From contig JALLLT010000004.1 in NCBI GenBank assembly GCA_025266875.1, forward strand, positions 1,364,001 to 1,428,000: a stretch of 64,000 bases of DNA. Direction: 5' to 3'. The stretch is from Fennellomyces sp. T-0311 (lineage: Eukaryota > Mucoromycota > Mucoromycetes > Mucorales > Lichtheimiaceae). Under the pieces are notes generated by a model. The model searched no databases. It was not told the origin of the DNA and saw only the letters and a program-made list of their open reading frames with translations. Positions 1 through 12,006 of the stretch are shown in pieces. Position numbers and translations under genes: made by a program. Positions within the stretch are counted from its first letter, which is position 1. The number at the start of each line of letters is the position of its first letter.

Positions 1-3000
1 TGACGAGCCGCTTGGGCCACAGCTGGTGGACGGTGTCGCAGATGTTCATGAAGGTGTCCAGCATGGATTCCAAGACGGAATGACCCTGCAGAAGCATTTT
101 TTTAATTAAACAGGATGCATGGCATGCGCCGAGAATTACCTTTTTCGATTGATGGTTGACAAAGCTACTGTCACTATCTTCAACTTTTAGAATGTCCATG
201 TACAATTTAGCCAACTCCAAGCATTTCTCAAAGTCGCGGTCGTGCTGCTTTGTCATCTTTGCGTACAGGCGTTAATCTTGATACCTCTGCTCCCTCCCTC
301 CCCCCAATGCTGCACTACCTTTTTCAGCACAATCTGCGTGCTTTGCACAATGTATTTTACATAACCAAGATCGCCGCGCAATGCACGGATCGGCCTTTGC
401 ACATTTCCTTCCATAAACATGCGCCGTGTCACATTTGTCAGAAAGTCGAGTGAAGCGACGGAATACTCGGATTGCAGAGTTGCGCTCTTGCGTCCTATGT
501 GAGTTATTTAGTTTCTTTTGCTGATTGGCAAGTGAATCAATGGCACCTTTATCCCCGGATGATCCTTCCTTGAGCAAGGCCGCTGCATCCATGCGCTTTT
601 TGAAAAGGCTTAATGTGGTTTGGTACGATTCCGATGGGTCGGCTTCTTGAGTCATGTACTCATATTCCATCGTTGCCTAAGAATTGTTATTACGCAGCTT
701 GTTTTAGCAATCATTAAACTTACCTCGTAAACACCTTGCAATAGACCTGCATAGATGTTGTTGCGTAACCCAATGTGTGTTGCCAAATCAAAGGTTGCCG
801 TTTTGTCCAACTCAAAATCCTCCAGATCAGACTTCGAAAGTCGAGCAATGAGCGACTTGATATCTTGGCGACACTTGTCGATTTGGTCAGTGACGACCGT
901 ACTCGTGGGGCAGTGTCTGAGGTTGGCCATCGTCTTGGTTAAGCTGGCCAGAAGGATGTGAACAGGTTCGCATAGTTTGGGATATCCTCCGTTCCGGGCA
1001 TTTTCAACGCATGCATCGAGTCGAATGGGCGGCGTTACTCCACGGTCCTTTTCAAAGACTCGGAGAAACTATAAGCGTCGTTGAGTATCTGTACATGGAG
1101 CGGATGTCTTTTGTATCCACCTGTGCATAGAGAACTTCAAAGATATCACTTGCAATGTCATGATGTCGGGATAGATCAGCCAGCCCTTTGTAAGCATTGG
1201 CACGCACTTGAACTTGTTGATTGAAGCATCGTCGCAGCAGACCCAGGATCTCAAACGCAATCCCTCGTGGTCCGTTTTCTTGAGAGAACTGGTCTGAGAG
1301 AAGTGCAAGGAACCCATTTACTGAGACCATTCGGCCGTTTAGGTCTCTGTCATTGTTGTATCCGTTCAGAATATTTGCTTCTACAAACAATAAACAAACC
1401 TCTTACTTGGAAAACATGCTTTTACGCAATACGAGCATGAGTCCATCGCGAAATTGATCATTGTTGGTTGCGACGGGTTGAATGGCCTTCAGTAACCGTT
1501 CAGCGGTGACATACGGAATCATAGGAAGGTAATCGAGCGTGTTTCGTAGCTGCAGATGAACAGTGAAATCAGTGAGAGTGTTTCTTGCTGCAAAAGATAG
1601 AATTGTACCTTGGGAATGTATGGATCAATTGCATAGTAGCTCTGCGCAACAACATCCTCGAGTAAGTCCAGGAAATACATGGTGCTTGGTGAATGTGAGA
1701 CGATGCGAGCTGTGATCTGTTCCAAGATCTCGGATCGAACAATACTGTGCAACTAACAATCCCTGTTTGTTAGTTATACGTCGCTACATTCTGATGTACG
1801 CATACTCGGAACATTTTCGTCAAGATATCCGATCCCAACTTGACAATGTCGTATATGGGCCCTTGCTTTGGTGGAGATGAGGGGGTTGAGGATGTTGAGA
1901 GTTTTAATAGGGTGGCATTAGTTGCAACATAGTCAATAAGTAGCATGGCGAGTTGTGTAAGTGGTTGAATCAGCTGATCCCACCCGTGTGCAGAGTTCTC
2001 GGCAACTTTGATCATCACTTTGTGTAAATGCTGAGTGTCGATGCGCGAAAACTCTAAAGAAATGTAAATGTTGCGAACGAAAGTATGCATAATGACTGGC
2101 ATTACCGGATATCCAGGCACATTGCTTGAGTTTGTCGCTATCTTTGTAACTACTGATGATGTTGCCTCGTAACAGCTCATAGATCTGTTCCGGAAAGGTC
2201 AGAAGCGATCATTCAATCAAGCGCAAACATAAACTCACGGTGTCAGAGAACCGGTGGATGCGCGCGGCGGACAGCAGGCAAGCAATGGGGAACGTCTCCA
2301 GCGCGGCCATTCTTTCAGTGCGGACATACTTGATAAGTTCTTGCCCCAAATCCTGATCCAACTTGATGGCAAACAGGATATGGAGCATGACGGTGCCTTC
2401 CATCCGCCGATAGCTATTTGAAAAGATTCAGCGCAAGCTTTCAAATTGTAAGCGAGATTTACATGGGTGCTGTCGTCCGTTCACCGACTTCGCTGTTGAG
2501 GGTGATAAAGTGATTGCAGATGCTGCTGATAATGAGTCGTTTCAAGCCCTGTCGAGAAGTGTAAGTGAAGAAAGAGCAAAACAAGGTGTGGAACTTCACC
2601 TTGCGCGACAGTAGAAGGAGCTGGTAGATAAACGGAGGCGTTTCTTCGACATCCAAGTCAGCAAGTTGGCTACGCACACATATATGAGTCAACCATGTTT
2701 CCAGGCATCGGCGGTGGCTTTACTTGATCATTCGATCGCAGACTTTATCGAGCTGCGGAGGCGATAATTCCATGTCATTAAAGGTGGATGCCAGACTAAT
2801 CGCCGACTGCGGGTGCCAGGAGGCGGCCTGCAAGCGTTGAATGATGTCGTCGGCGGGATACTGCTTGATGGAGAGCATGTTCCAGATCTTTGACAAAAGC
2901 TCGAACAGCTCTGATTGGACTGGCACCTGGTTGTCGACGAACGAGGCAATATCGGAAGCAAACTCGTACAGCACGGCGGAAGACAATGTATCCACCTATA

Positions 3001-3530
3001 GCATATTTAGGGGACAAGACGGGCACAGGGAAAATGAACCTACTTCAGGCAGCAGTAAATTGAGCAAATTGGTTCCTCTCCTTTCCCCTGATGGTGTCTC
3101 GAACTCCCCGGCCAGCCTATTGTGTGGGGTTAGTTGCATTGAAAATACATGCACATGGACGCCTTACCAATCAATCGACGCTTTGAAAACATGATAACGT
3201 CTTGTAAGGCAATAATCGTCGCCACTGACAGGGGACCCTTTCAACGGGCCGTTAATACTCGGGAAGACTTGCCAAGACTACAAGAAGCTCACCTAGCAGT
3301 AGTGCTCGTATGAAAAGCACAGGATCGACATTGTCGTCGATCGTGGTACTGTCAAGTCGAGCTTGGATCGTTTCAGGGATCTTGAATCGGAGGGGAAGGG
3401 GGAGCGGTTAATGGTTGTGGTTGCAAAAGAAAAACAAAACACTGACTAGTTCGATTGGCTGGCCATTGAGGAATTCAACGAGTTCGTCGTGCTTTGATTG
3501 CTTAATGAGCTGTATACAAGTGTGTTCCAT
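1..3530 (-). CDS. FANCI: Fanconi anaemia group I protein homolog (3' part outside window)
   Basis: FANCI pairs with FANCD2 in the ID2 clamp. The clamp is monoubiquitinated and holds DNA at interstrand crosslinks in the nucleus. The start at 3530 opens a short N-terminal exon (MEHTCIQLIKQ), and many exons of an alpha-solenoid follow. Recognisable stretches are the LDVEETPPFIYQLLLLS and GTVMLHILFAIKLD segments near 2620 and 2370, and the KSDLEDFELDKTATFDL segment near 810-835, which closely resembles the vertebrate FANCI motif before the second helical domain. The segment LRKSMFSK at about 1407-1435 matches the vertebrate site around the ubiquitinated lysine (human K523); the lysine codon is at 1421-1423. 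Exons run without obvious stops, so the gene looks functional. It is incomplete because it continues past position 1. It is divergent from the RNF181-like gene across 110 bp. Confidence 0.88.
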
Positions 3531-3640
3531 GACGCGTATGACGCGTGTCGCGATATTTGTTTCGAAAAAGTAAAAAAAAGGACACGTTCGCGTTTAAATA
3601 TTGAGCGGCGTTTTCATGCGAATTCGTAAGCGTTTTCTTT
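3531..3640. promoter_or_regulatory. Divergent promoter with two MCB (ACGCGT) boxes
   Basis: Only 110 bp separate the start codons of FANCI (minus) and the RNF181-like gene (plus). The interval begins with two copies of ACGCGT (3532-3537 and 3541-3546) followed by GTCGCG. ACGCGT is the core recognised by MBF/DSC1 at G1/S genes in yeasts. A TTTAAATA stretch near 3593-3600 is the only TATA-like element. Cell-cycle control is inferred from the motif; the boxes lie very close to the FANCI ATG. Confidence 0.55.
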
Positions 3641-4411
3641 ATGGCAAGCTATTTTGGTAACGTTTGTGGTTTTCTCTGCTCTTTGGACGGAAGCTAATTC
3701 AAAAACAAAGACGATCTCAACATTAAAACCACGGCAAACAACAATGCCAGCAGACGGTACAATGTCGACCTGGACGACTTTATGGGTCAATCGTCGCAAT
3801 CGAGTCGTCGTCATGGCGATCCAGCGCAGAATTTGCAACAGCTGATGCAAGCAGCAACGTAAAGCTACTGGGGGTGTCCAGGTTGCAGAAGAAAAAGTAC
3901 TGATATGTGGAGGATGTTAGTTTCTTTAGTCAGTTCCGAGACCAAATGCAAGCAACGGGGAACCGTGATCAGGAACAGTTCCTGGACGATCTCGTATCGC
4001 AACTACTTGAAGAATCACAGAGCAACGCCAAGGGTCCGCCGCCAGCATCGCAACGATTCGTGCGAGGGCTTCCCAAGGTCAAAAAGACGTCCATCGACAG
4101 GTAGAATGCAGATCACTTTCCGGGTAACCCACACTAAAATAGTTTGTAGCGATGAAACTTGCATCATCTGCACCGATAACCTGAAAAGCAATGACAATCA
4201 AGTGACACAAATGCCCTGGTATGTGTATCACACGAGTGCGGCAGCAAAGCGAGACTGACGTGATTCAAGTGGCCATTACTTTGACCGCGAGTGCTTGGTG
4301 CCGTGGCTGGAGTTGCACAACACTTGCCCGAGCTGCCGATATGAGGTAGAGACGGAGCAGACTGTCAAGGAAGAAGAAGAGGAGGAGGCCCGCGATTTCA
4401 TGTACGGCTAA
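3641..4411 (+). CDS. RNF181-like RING E3 ubiquitin ligase
   Basis: Five exons joined by phase: 3641-3656, 3711-3858, 3921-4100, 4150-4218 and 4270-4411, giving 184 residues. The N-terminus begins MASYFD, as in animal RNF181 (MASYFDEH). A Q-rich linker and a short ETCIIC...CPSCR RING at about residues 119-160 follow, then an acidic EEEEEE tail. RNF181 family members are cytosolic E3 ligases. The fifth zinc-ligand position, normally His in RING-H2, is Asp143 (CGHYFDREC), so this reads as a RING-D-type variant; the other ligands (C119, C122, C138, H140, C146, C157, C160) are present. The first exon of 16 nt is short but restores the family N-terminus, which supports the start. Confidence 0.82.
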
Positions 4412-6186
4412 AGTGCAGCACCCGTTGCGCCATGGTCGCATTATATGTAGCAAATCATCAGATGTTGTAATAGTAATATCAAACCCTAAATTGTGATAGT
4501 GCGCGGCAGATGATGACGTTTTTTTTGTGTGTGTGTGTGCGTGTGTGTGTTATTTATGTCCCGTCCCTGAGATGCACGGGTTTACTGCAAAAAAAAATGG
4601 ATTGCGCGGTGCAAATGCATGAAGGCTTACAATAGCACGCGGGGATGGCGGCGTAAAATGTGGCCTTTTGTCACGGAAACTATTTGTTGCGGCCCCTTTA
4701 TTTCCGGTTGTAATGAAGGTGTCAAGTGCAAGAGTGAGCAAAAGCGGGGGGGGGGAGGCTTGCGGGGGCAGTAACGGGATTCATCCGATCCAACGGAACA
4801 TAACGGATGTTTTTTTACTTTCAGCTTTGTGTTGGCTGAATCACGGGTTCTCATTTTTTTCTGCTCATGCATATCTGCGTGATCTTCCTGCAGCACAACA
4901 ACAGAATGTATATACAAACAAGTACCAAAAGTAATTTGATGATGTTATGCATTGGAAGGAATGTCTTTTAATCTATCCCGACCTTCCCACTCCGAGTGCA
5001 TTGCTCGGCCAAATTGCTATCAAGCAAGAGGAAAAAACGAAACAATACGCACACACCTTGATGAGGGGAACCTAAGAAATCCTCCCTCAGGTCTGTGTAC
5101 CATCGGTATGCGTTCCCTGGAAGCCCCTTCCTGCATCCCGTTTGCTTTCCGTGTGGACTATTTTGTGCTTCTTATCATAGAAAAACAAAAGGCCGACCAT
5201 GATGGGTTGCAATGGCGATAGAATGATGATGATGATGCATGTTTATGCGTGATTATTGTGCTCTCGTTTTTAATTTACGTATCTCGTTTGGCCCGGAATG
5301 ATGCTCGAGTAAACCCTCTTTCCATCGAGAGTTACGTTACGGAATTTCCGTTCTTTTTCAATAAAGGAGAACATTTTTCCGTCCGCTGATGCTGCCCGAT
5401 TCCACGCTTGACAGGAGCCACTTGAACGCGCAAAAGCAGCATAGCCTCCACTCCTCCCCCCCAACGAAAAAAGCCCTACGCACGCAAAAAGAAAAACGCG
5501 CCGGTTTGCATCAAAGTTGTGCTGTTGCTACTTTTTTAACGAGCAGCATGCGTCAAACAACCGATAAACAGACAAGCGCAGCGTACATAAATAAATTGCA
5601 ATCCGGCCCAAATTATACAGGGACAATTCTAATGACATTTCAGACAAGTGCGTATGTTTGGGGGGTGCGGGATGATCCATACAGCCCATGCTTTTTGTTA
5701 CACATTTTGAAGATAGAGGACAAAGCGGCCCATGATAAGCGGGTTGGCGATAAAATGTAAGGATCCGTGCCCCTTTTTTACCATTCGTAAGAATAAAGAA
5801 AGGGGTCGGATTTTCCCGCCAAAAATAAGAGGTGTGTGTGTGCGCAAAAAAGGGAGATATGATGGTGGGGGGATGGAGAACGGTGGGGTAGCCAAAAAAG
5901 TGATCCGGAACTCTTGGTATAAACTTCATATATGTGGGCGAGTATGTTATATGCGCATGTGTATGTATCTATCTGTTTGTGTATGTGTAGTCAGGGAAAT
6001 GATCACTATTGCCACCTTGTCAGTAATAGTATTTATATCCGAATGTGATAAAATGGATAGATGAAAAATTACAATTTAGCTCACGTCGATGCGTTTAAGC
6101 TTCCCTTTTTAATTGCTCTCTTTCTTCCCTCTTTCTTCCTCTTCATCCCATTTCTTTTTCTTTTCTTTCAACTTGTACATAAGCAA
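4412..6186. other. Intergenic region without recognisable gene
   Basis: About 1.8 kb between the RING gene and the zinc-finger gene. It holds low-complexity runs, including a GT/TTTT tract and pyrimidine-rich stretches close to 6100-6180 that probably belong to the 5' UTR of the next gene. Small reading frames on both strands have no family resemblance or splice support. Confidence 0.6.
4527..4550. repeat. (GT)n microsatellite
   Basis: An interrupted GT dinucleotide run just downstream of the RNF181-like stop codon. Confidence 0.9.
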
Positions 6187-7357
6187 ATGACCACATACAT
6201 CGACTCGCCCTCGCAAAGCACTCGCATCTTCGCCTGTACACAGTGTCCAAAAAGTAAGCCTCATTCTTGATGCCTGCTAATGCAAAGCTAACAGATATTC
6301 TTGATTATTGTGCACAAAAAAGTCTTTGCTACGCGATCTAACTTGTAAGTTTCAACGCGATCTCCTACTACTCTTCTTCTTTCTTACTCATACAAATCGA
6401 TATGCACAGGAAACGCCACATGGAAAACCCAAACATCCATAATATTCCATACATCCGCAGCCGCGATCAAAAGAGATGGAAAGGTCATGCTAAAAAAGTC
6501 GTTTCAAAAGAAGAAACCACAGAAAGGTAAAACGTTTTGTTTTTTTGCGTAGCATTTTTCGTAAGTCATCTGATTTTTGATATATATATATATATATAAC
6601 AATAAGAATGCGCAAATGGCGAGCGGAAAATCGAGAAAAGAATCGACAAAACGATCTGCGGTGCCGCGTCTATCGCCTTGCACGTCAAAAGTTTGGCGAA
6701 CATGACTCACCCGAGAAGCAACAATTCGTGCGTGATGAGATCACCCGGCGTCTTGGACGGCGCATGATGATGGAGCAACAAAAGTTGGACAAGCAACAGC
6801 AACAACCTACCCAGCAACTGATGTTCCCGCGACGTGGTCGACGATTGGTCCGTCATATCGAAGACGATGACGACGAACGCGATGATCTCGTGGAACTTCC
6901 TTTCTACAGTGGTGCTCAACGAAAAATAGAACTGCCATCGATCGATATGCGCCGATCTTCGTTTCATTCATCGGCTTCATCTTCGCCCGCTTTGCCACAT
7001 CTCTCGCCCAGTTGGCGCAATGAACGTCGGACAAGTAGTAGCAGTGTTAGTACCTTGAGTAGTTTCTCAAGTGATCATATTTCTGCATTCAAGCAACCTT
7101 CGTCACCCTTGTCCGAGGATGACAATGAGTCGCATAGCAGCAGTAGCTCGGCTGATTTCTTGGCTCTGCCGCCTATGCATGCGCTGCTTTCCTATGCGCC
7201 TTCGCCGTATCACGCGTCGTCGCCCACAGCCACTACCGCGACAAGTACTTCCGATGAACCCGTACGATACGTGGAGCAAACAAGAATCCTGGATGAATTT
7301 GTCGGCGTTGTGCTGAATTATGCTGGTCATCGTCAATGTCGCGAACATTCTTCATGA
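6187..7357 (+). CDS. C2H2 zinc finger / DUF3020-like nuclear protein
   Basis: Four exons: 6187-6253, 6323-6344 (22 nt), 6410-6526 and 6607-7357, giving 318 residues. Joining the tiny exon completes one C2H2-type finger in the order FACTQCPK / IFATRSN / LKRHMENPNIH. The last two histidines are spaced by six residues, longer than usual. Exons 3-4 then form a basic block with RMRKWRAENREKNRQNDLR, resembling the fungal DUF3020 domain. The rest is Q-, S- and acid-rich and disordered, typical of transcription regulators. Nuclear DNA or RNA binding is inferred. The start was chosen because pyrimidine-rich leader precedes it; an in-frame upstream ATG at 6061 exists but would add a hydrophobic stretch of leader-like sequence. 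The target and pathway are unknown. Confidence 0.75.
6579..6598. repeat. (TA)n tract inside intron 3
   Basis: A short TA dinucleotide run just before the 3' splice site of the DUF3020-like gene's last intron. Confidence 0.85.
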
Positions 7358-8908
7358 TTTCCTTTAAATCACCCCCCATGTAGCATTTTTCTTTTTCTTT
7401 TTCGGCGTATAATAACGCAACTACACACATTTTTTTTGCTTCTTTTGATCGTTTCCATCCCACACACACCGCACGCTACACATTACTTACACATACATAC
7501 ACATATTATACGCAACTCATACCTCAGCACCCCAAACCCCATTTTACAAAGCATAATTCATCTATTCGAAACAGGGAAATCTACCCTTTTTCACAACCTA
7601 AGACAAAAAACTTATAATTTTTTTTACCTTCAACTTTATTGCCCGTATTGTTTTTCCATTTGTGCATTGTAGTATACATTTATAGAAACAAATGACTTAA
7701 TCTTAAACATACGCCTGAATATGCTGCACCCCCTGCACTTGGCTAAAATGAATGTAGAATGTAATTAGAATCGCCTTTTTTTTACGCCAGCAGGTGTATA
7801 GTGAAGTAATAGTCCGAATACCTTTAGTTGCATACTTTCACTGTGCAGCTCCCTTTTCCTATCATGCGTTAGAACCCTTCTTTTTGTCAACTTTGTTTAT
7901 CGTACCACGCATATCATTAATCAAAATATTTTTATAAATCATGTGCTAAATAAGGGCCATCATCATGGCTTGCATAACGTCTTATTCTTTTGTGATATAT
8001 ACACAATATGAGGACACCCCCCCCCCAAAAAAAAATTGATGTTTCGTGACGAGTATAGTTAATAAACATATCAGCGAACATGCTTATTCACAATAGTACA
8101 TTCTTTTCATTTTTAAAGAACAAGGAGGCTTTTTTCAGGGCATCTTGTATTGACATGTGCCGATACTTTGTGATAACTTCTACATCAAAATATTGAATGG
8201 ATTTGTTTATATTGCTGGAACATGCATACCAATATTTCAAACATTCTCGTTAGATATTTGGGCACCGGTTCAATGGCTGGGGAGAAGTAATAAATCAGAA
8301 AAAAATTTAGCACGGAAAAAGCGAAAACATTTACCGCCCAGAACAATATGCTGTGGTCCTGTTCGTTACGGTCCTCTCCTGAGATGCTCAGGTCGTGAAT
8401 GAATGTCTCCATTCGTTTCCATGTATGTCCGAAGCACGCTTCTTATGTTCATAGATGCGGTTTGTATCACGATTCAATACCTGTGTTGCATCTGTAAGTT
8501 TGGTTGCATTTCAAGTTTTTCACTTTGTTCAATCATACCCCATGGTTAGTACAGAGCTTTAATCCATATACATTCGATTTGTGCGAATCCATAATTAATT
8601 ACATGGGATCACAAGAGATACGACGTCAAGATACGCCAATCAACATCGTTCAATTGATGATAACAACTACTATCACCTTTCCATAAGTGGACAAGCGATT
8701 AACTTTTGGTCAATGGCAATCCACACAACTTGGAAAACGTGCGGAACAGTACATACGTTCTTTAAAAAAGAGTAGATAGTTAGTCATTTATGTTGTATTT
8801 AAAGCATTGCATTATATTTGTGTACGTATTTGATATGAGTGACCTACTGCAATCCAAGAAAAATCACAATATGTATAAAAGTGAGAGATATATTTTGAGT
8901 TCTGATCA
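7358..8908. other. Intergenic region, nothing recognised
   Basis: AT-rich 1.55 kb between convergent genes. It includes a C10/A9 homopolymer junction near 8017-8036. No coding resemblance, tRNA box pair or repeat copy was seen. Confidence 0.6.
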
Positions 8909-10408
8909 TCAAAGCCTAGAAGCTCTGCAATTGGGGCAAGTCAATCTCCAGCTAGAAATACAATTAGAGTGGAATTGATGACCACAGCCTAACGTCGCGC
9001 ACTTTTCGACCATATCTTCCAAACAAATAGTGCATACATCATCTGTTCCCGCCCAACTAGCTTTTGATTCAATCCCTAGTCGTTTCCAAGATGCTCCCTT
9101 TGATGGATCAAAGAGTTGATATTGGTCTTCTTCTGTTACCGTCTTCCAGTCGGACTTGTAAACAGTTCCATCGGCCTTGATACCATGAAATCGATATTGA
9201 CAACGAAGGAACCCACATGTCACAGGAGTAACTCCAGTAGATCCACAAACCGGACACTTGGTATTTGCATCGCCGAGCTCATAAAGACCATATCCTTGGG
9301 GACATATTACTCGGTATCTTGGTGTACACTTGCATTTGGCTTCAATATTGGTTCCGTTAGCAACAACCCTTCCAGGTGGAGCAGTCTCTGCCAACTGCAC
9401 TTTCTGTGGACCACCTTCGTCCGACACATCCGCAAATTGGATAGGTGTGAAGCCTCCGCCACGCAAACGGAGAACTAAATGCAGCGTACTTTCCTTGGTG
9501 ATACCGTAGTGGATCAAAGGCTGATCAATGTCCTCCAGCGCTCGCCCTGCAAAAACAAACCGCTGCTGATCAGGTGGGATCCCTTCTTTATCTTGCACCA
9601 TTAATTTGAGGTTCAGAACGGGCTGTATCAAAGCGATTTCACATGTGAGTGTTTTGCCTGTTAATGTCTTGACGTATATTGTGGTAATTTCCTCAGGATT
9701 TTGCAACCAGCTATACTTGGAAGCAAGATATGCACGAGGCACCAGTAGATAGACGAAGTCGTCATTTTGGATATTATAGTGATCGAGAATTTGTTCATTG
9801 TTGAGCTCGGATCCGCCAAAGTATAGGTGCTGCTGATACACGGGTAATGACCCCTCAACTCGAGCAGAAATCTTGGTTTTGAGTTGCTCTACTGTATCAT
9901 CAAGACTAAGGTTGACCTTTACAGTGTCACCCGCATTCGTAACAACAATAACGGTGATCGATGCCTTTGGTTCCTGTAAGGCTTGACCTTGCACAGGCAC
10001 TTCGTTATTTAACTTGAATAGGTTTGATAAGCGCAAGAGCTTCTTGCGTACACCACCCGGCGTTAGATCTTCCTTTGAGTGCATTGGCTTTTCAATGGTA
10101 GCGAGGTGTGGCGCCTCTTCTTCGATAAAGTTGACAAACTTGGTATTCCCACGTACCGAGCAATTGGTACGGAAAGTCAGAACTGTACCAAACAAGTGGT
10201 AGTATTGTAATGACTTTGCGTAGTCATCGATGGCTAGACCGTCGACGTAGAGCTTGGGGTTGTAAGACAGATCGTCGCCGTATGGGGTATCGCCCAGCTT
10301 ATTTATAACCCGGTCGAGAATATATTGCACAGGCTCATCCTTTCGGTAAGGTACAGTAATAGTCAAACCAGCGAAACCAGCAATAATGGTAGATAGCTTT
10401 CCGGGCAT
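8909..10408 (-). CDS. Ubiquitin-like / zinc / RING-H2 fusion protein
   Basis: Intronless, 499 residues. Visible order: a divergent ubiquitin-like N-terminus (about 10-80), a linker, a second ubiquitin-like domain (about 151-224), and a third (243-318) that is clearly ubiquitin-related, with [20 protein letters not shown] and [15 protein letters not shown] Cys-rich module follows (C359, C361, C385, C388, C398, C403), then a complete C3H2C3 RING (C459, C462, C475, H477, H480, C483, C491, C494). In the third domain the positions equal to ubiquitin K6, K11, K27, K33 and K63 are Lys, while K48 is Arg (R289) and K29 is Met. The LRLRGG is followed by G, so a deubiquitinase could in principle cut there. 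Likely an E3 ligase; substrate unknown. It belongs to a family with two decayed copies in this window. Confidence 0.85.
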   Translation of the reverse strand: MPGKLSTIIAGFAGLTITVPYRKDEPVQYILDRVINKLGDTPYGDDLSYNPKLYVDGLAIDDYAKSLQYYHLFGTVLTFRTNCSVRGNTKFVNFIEEEAPHLATIEKPMHSKEDLTPGGVRKKLLRLSNLFKLNNEVPVQGQALQEPKASITVIVVTNAGDTVKVNLSLDDTVEQLKTKISARVEGSLPVYQQHLYFGGSELNNEQILDHYNIQNDDFVYLLVPRAYLASKYSWLQNPEEITTIYVKTLTGKTLTCEIALIQPVLNLKLMVQDKEGIPPDQQRFVFAGRALEDIDQPLIHYGITKESTLHLVLRLRGGGFTPIQFADVSDEGGPQKVQLAETAPPGRVVANGTNIEAKCKCTPRYRVICPQGYGLYELGDANTKCPVCGSTGVTPVTCGFLRCQYRFHGIKADGTVYKSDWKTVTEEDQYQLFDPSKGASWKRLGIESKASWAGTDDVCTICLEDMVEKCATLGCGHQFHSNCISSWRLTCPNCRASRL

Positions 10409-10729
10409 GCTGGATGGCTTTGGGAGAAAAAGTTGAAAAGAAATTATAGAAGATCGTAGGTTTTTAGCTCAGCTCTTTTTTTATTTACGTGTCGCTGAGC
10501 ACAACGTATCCTGTTTTGAAGCTGCTTAGGGCTCACAATGTCTACAATACAAACCACGCAAGTCATGTGTATTCGAAGTCCTGGCGCAGCTTTACTTTTA
10601 TAGGGGTCCCTGAATGGAGAATATCCTATTTTGCTTACTACGCCACTGCATTTCCTTTTCAAGGGATGTACCATGACTCAAAAGCAAGGTGCTACTCGAT
10701 AAAGTTTTCAACAAGACCCACAATTACAA

Positions 10730-11970
10730 TTTGCAGGCTCTGCAATTGAAACAAGCCAACCTCCACCCAACAGTACAATTGAAATGGAGCTGGTGTCGAT
10801 ATCTCAGCGGTTTGCTCTCCCCCATCGTATCCAAGCAAATAACTAGTACAAATACCATTAGTTTTGGACCAAGGAGGCCTATATTCGATTTCTAATTACT
10901 TTCTTTGACGGATCAAATTGTTGGTACTGATCCTCTGTCGTCACCGTTGCCCAATTTGACTTATCAACTGTTTCGTCTGCCTTGATACCACAAAATCGAT
11001 ATTGACGATCGAGAAAACTGCAGGTCAGAGGAGTGATTGCGGCAGATTGGCACAACGGGCACTTAGTAGTCTTGCCGCCCAGTTCATAAAGTTCGTACCT
11101 TTGCATGTAAATCACCCGAAATTCTGACGTACATTTACACTTGACCTCGATCCTAATACTGACAATTTTTAGTTCCATTTTGGTAGGTCCGCCCCTATCC
11201 GTTACATCAGCAAATGCACAACTCGGTCCACCAACATCTCGGAGACAAGCATAAGATGTAGTAAGCCTTTGCTTTGTATGCCACAGCCATCGAGTGATCT
11301 ATGGTCTTCTGATTGCTTTCCCACGAAAATAAGACGCCACTGATCCGGCAGAATTTCTTCTTTGTCCATGACTATGTGCTTTATAAGTTCAACAGGATAA
11401 TTGGGAGAGATATCTAAAGTTAACGTATTGTTCGCAAGTGTTTTGACGTATATTGTACGTGAGTTTCTCGTGCCTCGATTTCCCAAAATGATACGCCATC
11501 GCGATGCGATCAATTATACAACGTCATCATTATGAACGTTGTAGTCCTTACGTGTTTTTCATTCTTGATCTACTATCCATCAAAATGAAGACTCAGATGT
11601 TTGATAGTTAAAGGTTCCTCCATAGAAAGGTATAGATGGTCTTGAACTGGACTACTGTTTCTCCATCCAAAATGAACTTTATCGCCTTCATCCGTAACCA
11701 CCGCTACTGGTCCAGCTGTTACGTTTGCTAGTTCAGCAACAGAATCATGTTGCCGCGGTAAATCTGAATCACGGGGCTTGAGTTCACGAAGAGGTTTGTG
11801 GATACCGGTTCGTTCGGTGACGAAACTGATCGCGCTTGGGCTTGACGCTTTCTGGTAAACTTGATTGGTAGGTGGTTGAAGCTTAACCATCGCTTGTTTT
11901 GAAAAGTCCAAACTAAGTGTAGTGCTCCAGCGATCAAGGCAGCGATGGTATCGGATGGGATGGTTTCAAT
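10730..11970 (-). pseudogene. Decayed copy of the ubiquitin-like/RING fusion gene
   Basis: Same strand and directly upstream of the intact gene. Three reading frames each hold parts of the same protein. Around 11573-11965 are the N-terminal and second ubiquitin-like pieces. Around 11202-11460 is the TIYVKTLANNTLTLDI and KEEILPDQWRLIFVG piece, in which the terminal RLRGG is lost. Around 10879-11160 is the Cys-rich module (VKCKCTSEFRVIYMQ, CPLCQSAAITPLTC, FDPSKK). The RING end survives only as fragments at 10730-10790. Frameshifts and deletions between pieces mean no full protein can be made. It looks like an old tandem duplicate. Confidence 0.8.
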
Positions 11971-12006
11971 TTTAGAAAAAGAACGACAACAGCAGCCTGT
12001 CTGCAT

